IMG/VR virus record: IMGVR_UViG_3300020020_000099 | Location: 1-38,291 of that record | Length of the DNA: 38,291 nucleotides | Reading direction: 5' to 3' (one strand) | Source: a virus | The notes under the pieces: model-generated | What the model was told of the DNA's origin: nothing | The model's database searches: none | Seen by the model: the letters and a program-made list of their open reading frames with translations, nothing else | Shown: in pieces, positions 1-6,112 of the stretch | How positions within the stretch are numbered: the stretch's first letter is position 1 | Layout: each line of letters opens with the position of its first letter | Position numbers and translations under genes: made by a program

Positions 1-1
1 C

Positions 2-49
2 TACGCGTCGACCACCGAGGAACCGGCGAACTGCCAGCCGGAGGACTGA
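2..49 (+). CDS. C-terminal end of an unknown gene (partial)
   Basis: An open frame enters from the left edge and gives 15 residues before a TGA at 47-49. The stop shares bases with the ATG of the next gene (TGATG), the coupling seen throughout this genome, which is the main reason to treat it as real. The fragment is too short to identify. DNA-modifying enzymes often neighbour ParB/Mom genes in phages, so a methyltransferase is possible, but that is a guess from context. Confidence 0.45.
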   Translation, partial: YASTTEEPANCQPED

Positions 50-792
50 TGAAGCGCAAGACCCAAGTCCCAACTCCCGAGCCCGAGGCGGCACCGATCG
101 CCGCCCGGCCGGATGTGACCGCGCCGATCCTCACGCCCGACCAGGTGGAGCGCGCGCTCGCCGCCCTCGATGACATCCGACCGATCACCGACCTCGTGCC
201 CGACCCGCAGAACCGGCGCGCGCATCCGGAGCGCAACCGCGAGATGATCGCGGCCTCGCTGCGGGAGGTCGGCGCCGCGCGCTCGATCGTCATCGCCGAG
301 GGCAACGAAGTACTCGCCGGCAATGGCGTGCTTGAAGGGGCGGTGGCCGCCGGCATTCAGCGCGTGCGGATCATCGAGGCCGAGGGCGACGAGTTGATCG
401 CGGTGCGGCGCCGCGGCCTGACGCCTGAGCAGAAGCGCAACCTCGCGATCTTTGACAACCGCACCTCCGAACTCTCGGCCTGGAACCTCGATCAACTGCG
501 CGCGGACCAAGCGGCGGGCCTCGACCTCGCGCCGTTCTTCAGTACGGCCGAACTCGAAAACCTGCTGAAGTTCCCGCCCGACTCGGCGTGGGGCAGCATG
601 GCCGCGACCGCCACCGAGCGCGCCGGGTTTCAGGAGATGACGTTCACCCTGACCGACGCCCAGGTCGCGATCGTGCGCGCCGCCCTGGTGCGCGGCCGCG
701 CGGCCGGGCCCTTCGAGACCGGCAACGACAATTCGAACGGCAACGCGCTCGCGCGGATTTGCGAGGCCTACGAGCCCGGCGAGGCCGAGTGA
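49..792 (+). CDS. ParB-like N-terminal domain protein
   Basis: This 247-residue protein has a ParB/sulfiredoxin-like fold region at about residues 42-130: an opening strand around ITDLVPDPQNRRAHPE, a helix with a SLREVG-type stretch, then VLAGNGVLEGA, which sits where ParB proteins have the GERR-type nucleotide-binding loop. It is followed by LTPEQKRNLAIFDNRTSELS, typical of phage members. Phage proteins of this kind usually lie beside DNA methylases or modification genes rather than partition loci, and here the next gene, one base after the stop, is a Mom-like modification protein. A role in sensing or directing DNA modification, or weak NTPase activity, is inferred. No ParA is visible. The first 30 residues are proline/alanine-rich and probably disordered. 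Confidence 0.75.
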   Translation: MKRKTQVPTPEPEAAPIAARPDVTAPILTPDQVERALAALDDIRPITDLVPDPQNRRAHPERNREMIAASLREVGAARSIVIAEGNEVLAGNGVLEGAVAAGIQRVRIIEAEGDELIAVRRRGLTPEQKRNLAIFDNRTSELSAWNLDQLRADQAAGLDLAPFFSTAELENLLKFPPDSAWGSMAATATERAGFQEMTFTLTDAQVAIVRAALVRGRAAGPFETGNDNSNGNALARICEAYEPGEAE

Positions 793-1497
793 ATGGATCG
801 CGTGAAGGATTTGATCCTCCGACCGATCGAGCGCGAGGAAGCGAACGCCTGCGTGCGGCGCCTCCACTATTCGGGGAAGACTTCACCGAACTCGCAGATC
901 CATATCGGCGTCTTTTGGCAGGGCGCGCTGGAGGGCGCGCTGCAGTTCGGGCCCTCGATGGACAAGCGCCGCATGGTGCCGCTGGTGACCGGCACCGAGT
1001 GGCACCAGTTCCTCGAGTTGAACCGGATGGCGTTCAGCGAGCGCCTGCCGCGCAACTCCGAGAGCCGCGCGCTCGGCGTCGCCTGCCGCCTGCTGCGCAA
1101 GCACGCGCCCCACGTGAAGTGGTTCGTCACCTTCGCGGATGGCGCGCAGTGCGGCGACGGGACCATCTATCGGGCGGCGGGGTTCATCCTCACCGCGATC
1201 AAAGCGAACCGGGATATCTGGGAGGTCGACGGCGAGGTCTTCACCGGCCTCGCGTACAACACCGGGCAGCGGCTGCGGCAACGCATCAACCAGAAGCTCG
1301 GCATCCCTGACACCGGCACCATGGGCCGCGGCGTCATCCGGAAGGCCGGCGCGCGATTGCTGCCCGGGTTTCAACTGCGGTACGTCAAGTTCCTCGACGA
1401 GTCGTGGCGGCCGCGCCTCGCGTGCGCGGAGCTGCCGTACTCGGCGATCGATGAAGTCGGCGCGCGCATGGCGCGAGGCGAGCGGGCGAAGTGCTGA
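793..1497 (+). CDS. mom: Mom-family DNA modification protein
   Basis: A 234-residue protein with the conserved blocks of the phage Mom-like family, a GNAT-type fold related to Mu Mom. These are RRLHYSGKTSPNSQIHIGVF (22-41), LQFGPSMDKRR (50-60), FLELNRMAF (73-81), PRNSESRALGVACRLLRKH (86-104) and FADGAQCGDGTIYRAAGF (114-131); Asp116 and Tyr126 are candidate active-site residues. Mu Mom converts adenine in DNA to N6-carbamoylmethyladenine and protects phage DNA from host restriction. The same or a related adenine modification is inferred here, not shown. The gene follows the ParB-like gene directly and its end overlaps a tRNA-like structure. Three GATC sites lie in its first 40 bases. Mu mom is controlled through Dam methylation, but that control cannot be assumed here. 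Confidence 0.85.
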   Translation: MDRVKDLILRPIEREEANACVRRLHYSGKTSPNSQIHIGVFWQGALEGALQFGPSMDKRRMVPLVTGTEWHQFLELNRMAFSERLPRNSESRALGVACRLLRKHAPHVKWFVTFADGAQCGDGTIYRAAGFILTAIKANRDIWEVDGEVFTGLAYNTGQRLRQRINQKLGIPDTGTMGRGVIRKAGARLLPGFQLRYVKFLDESWRPRLACAELPYSAIDEVGARMARGERAKC

Positions 1498-1555
1498 TAG
1501 CGGCACGGCGACGACCAATCGCAGGGGGCGGTGCGAATCCGACCCGCCCGCTCCA
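1482..1555 (+). tRNA. tRNA-Gly-like cloverleaf, probably degenerate
   Basis: The stretch folds as a cloverleaf. The acceptor stem GCGGGCG/CGCCCGC (1482-1488 with 1545-1551) is followed by T and CCA. A D-like stem GTGC/GCAC lies at 1491-1494/1503-1506, an anticodon-like stem GCGA/TCGC encloses a 7-nt loop CGACCAA, and there is a T-arm with loop TGCGAAT. The acceptor stem, U73-CCA and the ACC triplet all match glycine. Against a working tRNA: position 33 is G, the D loop lacks GG, position 55 is G, the T stem has a mismatch and there is one extra base before the acceptor strand. It overlaps the last 16 bases of mom. It may be a decayed tRNA, a tRNA mimic or a chance fold. Confidence 0.3.
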
Positions 1556-1581
1556 ATTCCCAAACACCAGAGGTGGTGCGC

Positions 1582-1824
1582 ATGGCAGCAGCAACCGTCG
1601 CGAGGATGCGGTCGAAGGCCGATAACTCGCCCTGGCTCTCACCGAAGGAAGCGGCCGAGCACCTCGGCGTGAGCGTGGATACGATCTATCGCGCCTGCGC
1701 GGAGCGCGGCCTACGCCACGCGAAACTCGGGCACTCCACCACGCGGTTCCGGCGCGAATGGCTCGATGAGTGGGCCGATACGCGCGCTGTCCAACACGCC
1801 GATCGCGGGTCCGGAAAGCCGTGA
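1582..1824 (+). CDS. Excisionase-like helix-turn-helix protein
   Basis: An 80-residue protein with a MerR/excisionase-type winged HTH (HTH_17 family) over about residues 18-62: WLSPKEAAEHLGVSVDTIYR for the helices and a basic wing ending in RREWLDEWA. Such proteins bind short DNA sites and, in phages with tyrosine integrases, often act as recombination directionality factors. The integrase lies 1.7 kb downstream on the same strand, so an excisionase role is likely but not proven; a transcriptional regulator is the alternative. The ATG at 1582 is chosen because AGAGGTGG sits just upstream. In-frame GTG codons at 1531 and 1576 are less likely, and the first lies inside the tRNA-like structure. 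Confidence 0.7.
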   Translation: MAAATVARMRSKADNSPWLSPKEAAEHLGVSVDTIYRACAERGLRHAKLGHSTTRFRREWLDEWADTRAVQHADRGSGKP

Positions 1825-1841
1825 AAGCCCAGGCTTTCCGG
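1811..1841 (+). promoter_or_regulatory. 10-bp inverted repeat over the end of the excisionase-like gene
   Basis: CCGGAAAGCC (1811-1820) pairs perfectly with GGCTTTCCGG (1832-1841) across an 11-nt loop. The loop repeats AAAGCC (1824-1829), which could pair instead with GGCTTT (1832-1837), so two exclusive hairpins are possible. The stop codon lies in the loop. No T-tract follows, so a factor-independent terminator is doubtful; an attenuator, mRNA-stabilising hairpin or operator fits equally well. Confidence 0.4.
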
Positions 1842-1871
1842 TTGCCGCCGCCGCGGCTTTGCCTGTATATA
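1842..1871 (+). promoter_or_regulatory. Candidate promoter for the 1.9-5.0 kb genes
   Basis: TTGCCG (1842-1847) and TATATA (1866-1871) are separated by 18 bases. The TATATA box lies inside the palindrome TGTATATACA (1864-1873), a rare AT-rich island here. It lies 70 bases before the GTG at 1940 and would drive the genes through integrase. The palindrome could also be an operator. Confidence 0.4.
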
Positions 1872-1939
1872 CACGGTGCCCCAAGCTGGAAGCCTGCCGC
1901 CGCAATGACGCGGCCGGCCGATAGCGAAGGGAAGCGACA

Positions 1940-2809
1940 GTGAACCTCAGAGATTTGATCAACGAATTGGAAGACCTCGCCGCGGAACATGGCGACCAGA
2001 TCGAAGTACGAACCGCGCAGCAGCCGCGGTGGGCGTTCGAGTACTCGATCGAGAACGCGGTCGCGGTGCCGGCGCGGCGCAAGGAGCCGGCCTGCGTCTA
2101 CCTCGGCGAGGGCCGGCAGATCGGATATCTGCCCCAGGCCGCCGCGGTCGCCCTCGGCTGGAGTAGCGAGCGCGAGGATGAAGACGGCGACGAGGATGAC
2201 AGCGAGTGCGAGGACTGCGGCCGCGAGCGCCCCTCGGTCGAGGCCCGCGAAGATCTCGATGACGCGGTGCTCTGCGACGCCTGCTATCAAGGGCGGCTCG
2301 CGCATGGCCGCGCGCATCTCACCGCCGAGGAACGGCGCGAGGCCTGCCCGGGATGCGGCGCCGCGCCCGGCGCCGGCATCACCGCGACCTGCTACCACCC
2401 AGACGGCTGCGGACATTGGCGCGCCGAGGCGGCCGCCGCCGAGCCCCACGCCGATGACCACACCACCGAGGCCGGCGCCGATGATCTCCACGAGGACTAT
2501 CCCGGGCAGCACATCACCGGGCCCGACTTCGACACGCGCGATCGCGAGGGCCGCGAGATCGAGATCGCCGAGGGCGGCGAATATCAGATCGGCTCGGTCG
2601 ATCAATATGGGCTCTGGGGCCGCGACGATCATCCGCACGCCTCGGATGTCGGCCTCCGCGTGACGGCGTTGCGGCGCCTGGAGGCGATCGCGGAGGGGCA
2701 GGCCTTCGAGATCTGGCAATGTCAGACCGAAGACGGCCGGCCGCTTCAACTCGCGACCTATGAACTCGTGGCCCTCTCGGCGGCGGCGGCGAAGGGCGGT
2801 GCGCGATGA
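1940..2809 (+). CDS. Hypothetical zinc-cluster protein
   Basis: The function of this 289-residue protein is not recognised. It opens with a helix (LRDLINELEDLAAEHGDQIEV) like small phage proteins that begin with a dimer-forming helix. A very acidic stretch follows (about 78-89), then two cysteine clusters: C90/C93 with C112/C115, and C136/C139 with C151, H153 and C157. These should bind one or two zinc ions. The C-terminal third (about 190-285) looks like a separate small beta-rich domain. The GTG at 1940 has GAAGGGAAG upstream. The next gene overlaps it by four bases. Confidence 0.65.
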   Translation: MNLRDLINELEDLAAEHGDQIEVRTAQQPRWAFEYSIENAVAVPARRKEPACVYLGEGRQIGYLPQAAAVALGWSSEREDEDGDEDDSECEDCGRERPSVEAREDLDDAVLCDACYQGRLAHGRAHLTAEERREACPGCGAAPGAGITATCYHPDGCGHWRAEAAAAEPHADDHTTEAGADDLHEDYPGQHITGPDFDTRDREGREIEIAEGGEYQIGSVDQYGLWGRDDHPHASDVGLRVTALRRLEAIAEGQAFEIWQCQTEDGRPLQLATYELVALSAAAAKGGAR

Positions 2810-3042
2810 ACGCCGCCCCTTGGATCCTGATGTCGGTGCCGGGCAGCGATGACGGCGCCGAGCCGGCCGCCTACTTCGCCTATCACCGCGAGCGCCGCAT
2901 CTCCGGCGGCGCCTTCGCCTCGGCCGACGCGGCGGCCGCGGAAGTGCGGCGCCTCAACGCCGACCCGAAGGCGGTGGCGCTGATGCCGCGCCCAGGCGAG
3001 CGCCAGATCATCGGCCTCCGCGTGGAAGGCGGTGCGCGATGA
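2806..3042 (+). CDS. Hypothetical protein
   Basis: A 78-residue protein of unknown function with no clear motif. It starts at an ATG that overlaps the previous stop (ATGA) and ends with the same overlap into the next gene, so it belongs to a coupled run. The middle (ASADAAAAEVRRLNADPKAV) looks helical. Confidence 0.6.
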   Translation: MNAAPWILMSVPGSDDGAEPAAYFAYHRERRISGGAFASADAAAAEVRRLNADPKAVALMPRPGERQIIGLRVEGGAR

Positions 3043-3380
3043 AGGGCGAGCGGGCCGCGATCATCGCCCGGCAGAACGACGCGTTCCGCCGAGGCCTCGG
3101 CCTGACCGCCGGCATCCCGGGCCGCGCCTTCCTCACGCGATCGATCGCGGCCCTGCCGGTCGAGGAGCGCGCCGCAATCATCGAGGCCGTGCGCGCCTTC
3201 GACACCTTCGATACTGGCAACAACCCGTGGGGCGAGCGCGACTTTGGGCGCCTCGCCGCCGCGGGACACACGGTGATCTGGAAGATTGACTATTACGCCG
3301 GGCCCGGCATGGATGCCGGCGCCGAGGACGCGCAGGCGAGCTATCGGACCCTGACGATCATGCTCGCGGAGGACTACTGA
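3039..3380 (+). CDS. DUF3768 family protein
   Basis: A 113-residue protein matching DUF3768 in its ordered features: an N-terminal helix with RQNDAFRRG, then a FLTRSIAALP stretch, AVRAFDTFDTGNNPWGERDFG, a WKIDYYA strand and a terminal RTLTIMLAEDY. The family has no known activity and is common on plasmids and phages of Alphaproteobacteria, often alone or in small-gene clusters. Here it ends two bases before a BrnA-like gene, the position a BrnT toxin normally holds relative to BrnA. A toxin-like role is speculation from this arrangement. Confidence 0.75.
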   Translation: MKGERAAIIARQNDAFRRGLGLTAGIPGRAFLTRSIAALPVEERAAIIEAVRAFDTFDTGNNPWGERDFGRLAAAGHTVIWKIDYYAGPGMDAGAEDAQASYRTLTIMLAEDY

Positions 3381-3382
3381 AG

Positions 3383-3580
3383 ATGGCCGCCCACAAACCC
3401 CGCCGCCCGCGCGGCGCCGCCCTGCCGCTCGCCGAGGCGCCGCGGCGGATCCCGATCTCGATCCGCATCGCGCCCGATACGCTCGAAGCCTTCCGCGCCA
3501 CCGGTCCTGGGTGGCAAGTGCGGATGAACGCCGTACTGGACAAGGCCGCCGCGCGCCTCGCGCCGGCCGGAGGAAATTAA
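3383..3580 (+). CDS. BrnA-like antitoxin family protein
   Basis: A 65-residue protein whose middle, ISIRIAPDTLEAF followed by RATGPGWQVRMNAVL, matches the BrnA antitoxin domain, a ribbon-helix-helix-like DNA-binding dimer. In known BrnTA modules the BrnT ribonuclease gene lies just upstream, and BrnA binds both toxin and promoter. No BrnT-like protein is seen; DUF3768 holds that place. The protein is at the short end for BrnA. It may be a free-standing regulator of the integrase gene, which begins two bases after its stop. Confidence 0.7.
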   Translation: MAAHKPRRPRGAALPLAEAPRRIPISIRIAPDTLEAFRATGPGWQVRMNAVLDKAAARLAPAGGN

Positions 3581-3581
3581 C

Positions 3582-4997
3582 ATGCCGAAACGAAGCGCCT
3601 CCGGCGAACGCGGTCTTATCAAACGGCACGTGCGCGGCTGTGCCAACCGGCGCGAGCCGGCGCGCTGCCGCTGCTCCTGGAGCGGCCGGCACAAGCGGCG
3701 CGAGGTGGTGCTGGCGAAGTGGGCCGGCACCGAGATCGATCCGCGCGATCGCGCCGCGGCCCTCGTGGTGTTCACCCGGATGAAGGCCGCGATCGATGCG
3801 CGCGACTTCGACCGGGCCGGCGAGCGCGCGCCCCTCGGCGACGGCCAGAACTTCCGCGCCTTCATCGCCGAGTGGAAGAGCCGCCACGCGGAGAAGCACG
3901 AACTCAATCAAGACGGCCTGTATCCCATGCTCGGCGTCCTGGGCGGCGGCGCCCTCGGCCGCATGTCGCTGGAGGATATGGTCGCGAACGCGCGCGCGAT
4001 CGAGGACTGGCTCGATGCGGAGGGCAAGCGCCGAAAGTGGAAGGCCGCGACGTGGAACGCCTATCGCGATCTGCTCTTCACGCTCTGCGACAAGGCCACC
4101 GTGTGGCGGGTGAACAATGCGCCGCGCATGGCCACGAATCCGATCGCCGGGATCGAGCGCCGGGTGGCCGCGCAACCCGAACACTTCCGGCAGCGGCACC
4201 TCGAGGAAGACGCCGAGGCGCGGCTCTTCGCGGCCTGCGCGACCCTCAACCGCCCGGTCTACTCGCCGAACAAGCAGTGCAAACTGACGCCGGAGCTCGC
4301 GGCCGCCATCCGCGCGCGCCTCGATGCCGGGCGCGAGACCGGCGCGGCGATCGCGGCGGCCTTCAAGGTCTCGGCCGCGATCGTGTCCTCGATCAAGCAC
4401 GGGGATATCTGGAAGGCCGAGTCCGCGCGCCTGGGCACCAAGGGCACCGAGATGGAGCGCCGGTTGATCGGCGCCTTCGACGGCGGCCTGCGTGCCGGCG
4501 AGATGATGAAGGTCAAGATCGGCCACGTGAACTGGCGCATTGTCCGGGCGACGATCGACGGCGCCGAGGTGAGCGGGTACGAGATCACGCTGCCGCCGGA
4601 CATCACGAAGGGCGGCGCGCGATCGGGCAAACCGGAAACGGTGTTCCTCGCGACGCCGCGCGCGGTGGCGATGCTCGAACGGCGGCGGTTCCAGTTGAAG
4701 GGGAACCCGGAGGGGCGGACGTACATCTGGGGCGCCGAGGATGGCCGGCCGCAGAAAGGGTTCCGCCGGATGTGGCGCGCCCTGTTCACCGCGGCCGGCC
4801 TCACCTGGGGGCGGGCGGTCGGCCTCGTCTGGCACACCACCCGGCATGAGTACATTTCCCGGGTGGCCGAGCAGACCGGCGACCCGGTCCTCGCGCAGGA
4901 GTTGGCGCGGCACGCCGAGTTGGACACGACGCGGCTCTACTTCCACGCCCGCCGCGGCCGGCAACTGGCCGCCGCTGCCGGCCTCTCCCGCCGATGA
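3582..4997 (+). CDS. int: Tyrosine integrase with an inserted helix-turn-helix
   Basis: A 471-residue site-specific recombinase with a complete catalytic set: Arg304 in GGLRAGE, Lys343 in the ITKGG hairpin, His418 and Arg421 in WHTTRH, His444 in LARHAEL, and nucleophile Tyr453 in TTRLYFH. Residues 1-50 are rich in Cys/Arg/Lys and probably bind arm-type sites; about 86-195 form the core-binding domain. An unusual insert at about 228-281 (LTPELAAAIRARLDAG, then AAIAAAFKVSAAIVSSIKHG) splits the catalytic domain before Arg304 and reads like an HTH of the kind attached to homing endonucleases. The protein is longer than the usual 350-420 residues, largely because of this insert. GGAGG precedes the ATG. 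The attachment site begins just after the stop. Confidence 0.93.
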   Translation: MPKRSASGERGLIKRHVRGCANRREPARCRCSWSGRHKRREVVLAKWAGTEIDPRDRAAALVVFTRMKAAIDARDFDRAGERAPLGDGQNFRAFIAEWKSRHAEKHELNQDGLYPMLGVLGGGALGRMSLEDMVANARAIEDWLDAEGKRRKWKAATWNAYRDLLFTLCDKATVWRVNNAPRMATNPIAGIERRVAAQPEHFRQRHLEEDAEARLFAACATLNRPVYSPNKQCKLTPELAAAIRARLDAGRETGAAIAAAFKVSAAIVSSIKHGDIWKAESARLGTKGTEMERRLIGAFDGGLRAGEMMKVKIGHVNWRIVRATIDGAEVSGYEITLPPDITKGGARSGKPETVFLATPRAVAMLERRRFQLKGNPEGRTYIWGAEDGRPQKGFRRMWRALFTAAGLTWGRAVGLVWHTTRHEYISRVAEQTGDPVLAQELARHAELDTTRLYFHARRGRQLAAAAGLSRR

Positions 4998-5008
4998 TCG
5001 GGCGTGTG

Positions 5009-5030
5009 GGAACGGATGCGGAACGGATGC
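5009..5030 (+). repeat. Left pair of 11-bp direct repeats (integrase arm sites)
   Basis: GGAACGGATGC occurs twice head to tail, at 5009-5019 and 5020-5030. The identical pair recurs at 5216-5237 in the same orientation, on the other side of the tRNA-like core. This layout is what tyrosine integrases use as arm-type binding sites, so that role is inferred. The 11-bp period would place two protomers on one face of the helix. Confidence 0.75.
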
Positions 5031-5082
5031 ACCTCGTGAGAAAGCCCGTAAACACAGGGGATCAGGCAGGGGGGACCCTCTT

Positions 5083-5127
<45 letters not shown>

Positions 5128-5166
5128 CCTTTCTTCGCAAATCCTAAGAAAACCCAATGATCGAGG

Positions 5167-5184
5167 GCCGCAGCTACCTGCGGC
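5167..5184 (+). terminator. Hairpin between attP core and right arm repeats
   Basis: GCCGCAG and CTGCGGC form a perfect 7-bp stem with a CTAC loop, followed by a short TTT. It could end integrase transcription, or form part of the intasome-binding region. The T-run is short, so termination would be partial. Confidence 0.4.
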
Positions 5185-5215
5185 TTTCCGCTACTTTCTG
5201 CGGCTGTCGCGTGCG

Positions 5216-5237
5216 GGAACGGATGCGGAACGGATGC
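5216..5237 (+). repeat. Right pair of 11-bp direct repeats (integrase arm sites)
   Basis: A second head-to-tail pair of GGAACGGATGC (5216-5226, 5227-5237), identical to the left pair and 207 bases further on. The preceding bases are also similar (GTGTGG against GTGCGG), so the repeated unit is slightly longer than 22 bases. Together the pairs bracket the tRNA-Pro core as P and P' arms. Confidence 0.75.
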
Positions 5238-5239
5238 GT

Positions 5240-5524
5240 ACTCCCGGCGGCCTCTCGCCGCCGGAGGCGCCGCCGCCCCCCTGCCGCCCTCGGCCCGGCC
5301 CTCGGCCGGGCCTTCGCGTCGTGGGCCCTGCCGCCGCCCCCAGGCGCCCGTCTGGGTGTCCCTGGGCGGCCGGCCGGCCGCCGGGCCGCCCCCCAGGCCG
5401 CCGCCGCCCTGGGGGCGTTGGTGCCCCCCAGGCCGCCGGCCTCCTGGGGGCGCCTGGGTGCCCGGGCGCGCCGGCCGGCCGGAGGGCCGCCCCCCAGGCC
5501 GCCGCCCAGGTCGCCCGCCCGAAA
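5240..5524. other. GC-rich repetitive non-coding stretch before the terminase genes
   Basis: About 285 bases of nearly pure G+C with no convincing gene; open frames here are low-complexity Pro/Gly/Arg/Ala. CCCCCCAGGCCGCC occurs three times, at 5389-5402, 5424-5437 and 5490-5503. CCTGGGGGC (5408-5416) can pair with a GCCCCCAGG segment ending at 5432, and GGCCGGCC runs add more self-pairing. Its place just ahead of the small terminase suits a packaging start (pac or cos) or terminase-binding region, but that is inference from position. The composition also invites assembly or sequencing error. Confidence 0.5.
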
Positions 5525-5543
5525 CTGCATTTCCGAAATGCAG
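5525..5543. promoter_or_regulatory. 19-bp palindrome upstream of the terminase operon
   Basis: CTGCATTTC-C-GAAATGCAG is a perfect dyad with one central base, AT-rich against its surroundings, 43 bases before the small terminase ATG. It looks like an operator for a dimeric regulator or a binding site for the small terminase. It is unrelated in sequence to the repressor operators near 26.5 kb. Confidence 0.5.
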
Positions 5544-5586
5544 ATCGCGCCGGCTCCTGGAACCCGATCGATTGCGAGGCCCGGCC

Positions 5587-6099
5587 ATGAGGCGCGGCCC
5601 GAAGCCGAAGTCGACGGCGCAGCGCCGCCTGGAGGGGAACCCCGGGAAGCGCGCCCTCAACAAAACCGAACCCACGCCGCCGCCCCTCGATGACGATCCC
5701 GCGTTCGACACACCGCCGCCGGAGTTGGCCGAGCCCGCGGCGCGCGCGGAATGGACGCGCCTCGCGCCCATGCTCCGGAAGTGCAAACAGATCACGCTCG
5801 CCGATCGCGCGGCGCTGCTCGCGCTGTGCATTGAGTGGGCGAAGTACCTGACCGCGACGGCCGAGGCCGCGAAGCTCGGGATGATCGTGAAGGCGCCGAG
5901 CGGCTATCCGATCACCAACCCGTACTTGCCGATCGCGAACAAGGCGCTGCAGCAGTGCGCGCGCCTCTGGCCGGAACTCGGCCTCACCCCATCGAGTCGA
6001 TCGCGCGTGAAGACGGACGGCGCCGGGCCCGGGCCCGCGGGCGATAACTTCAGCGAGTTCGACGAGCCGCCGGCCCTCGGCCCGCCGCGAACCCACTGA
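5587..6099 (+). CDS. terS: Terminase small subunit, P27 family
   Basis: A 170-residue protein with the P27 signature: a basic GPKPKSTAQRRLEGNPGKR opening, then acidic, proline-rich linker residues, a LAEPAARAEWTRLAPML helix, ITLADRAALLALCIEWAKY, and the terminal YPITNPYLPIANKALQQ block followed by GLTPSSRSRV. It recognises the packaging site and loads the large subunit. The ATG at 5587 has GAGG upstream. The gene is the first of the late module, directly after the GC-rich stretch and palindrome, and it lies next to attP rather than beside lysis genes. Confidence 0.9.
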   Translation: MRRGPKPKSTAQRRLEGNPGKRALNKTEPTPPPLDDDPAFDTPPPELAEPAARAEWTRLAPMLRKCKQITLADRAALLALCIEWAKYLTATAEAAKLGMIVKAPSGYPITNPYLPIANKALQQCARLWPELGLTPSSRSRVKTDGAGPGPAGDNFSEFDEPPALGPPRTH

Positions 6100-6112
6100 C
6101 CGGAGGTGCCCC

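Noticed and set aside
1-867. Long minus-strand open frame opposite the ParB-like gene
   Set aside because: It is Arg/Gly/Ala-rich, lacks a recognisable domain and mirrors a well-supported plus-strand gene; long antisense frames are expected at this GC content.
3039-3580. A complete BrnT-BrnA toxin-antitoxin module
   Set aside because: Only the BrnA-like part is recognisable; the upstream protein is DUF3768, not BrnT. Kept only as a hypothesis.
2883-4964. Minus-strand frame of 693 residues across the integrase region
   Set aside because: Opposite several supported genes including a complete integrase; composition is that of a GC-rich shadow.
5389-5503. CRISPR-like array from the CCCCCCAGGCCGCC repeats
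   Set aside because: Three short repeats with unequal spacing (35 and 66 bases), no spacers of uniform length and no cas genes.
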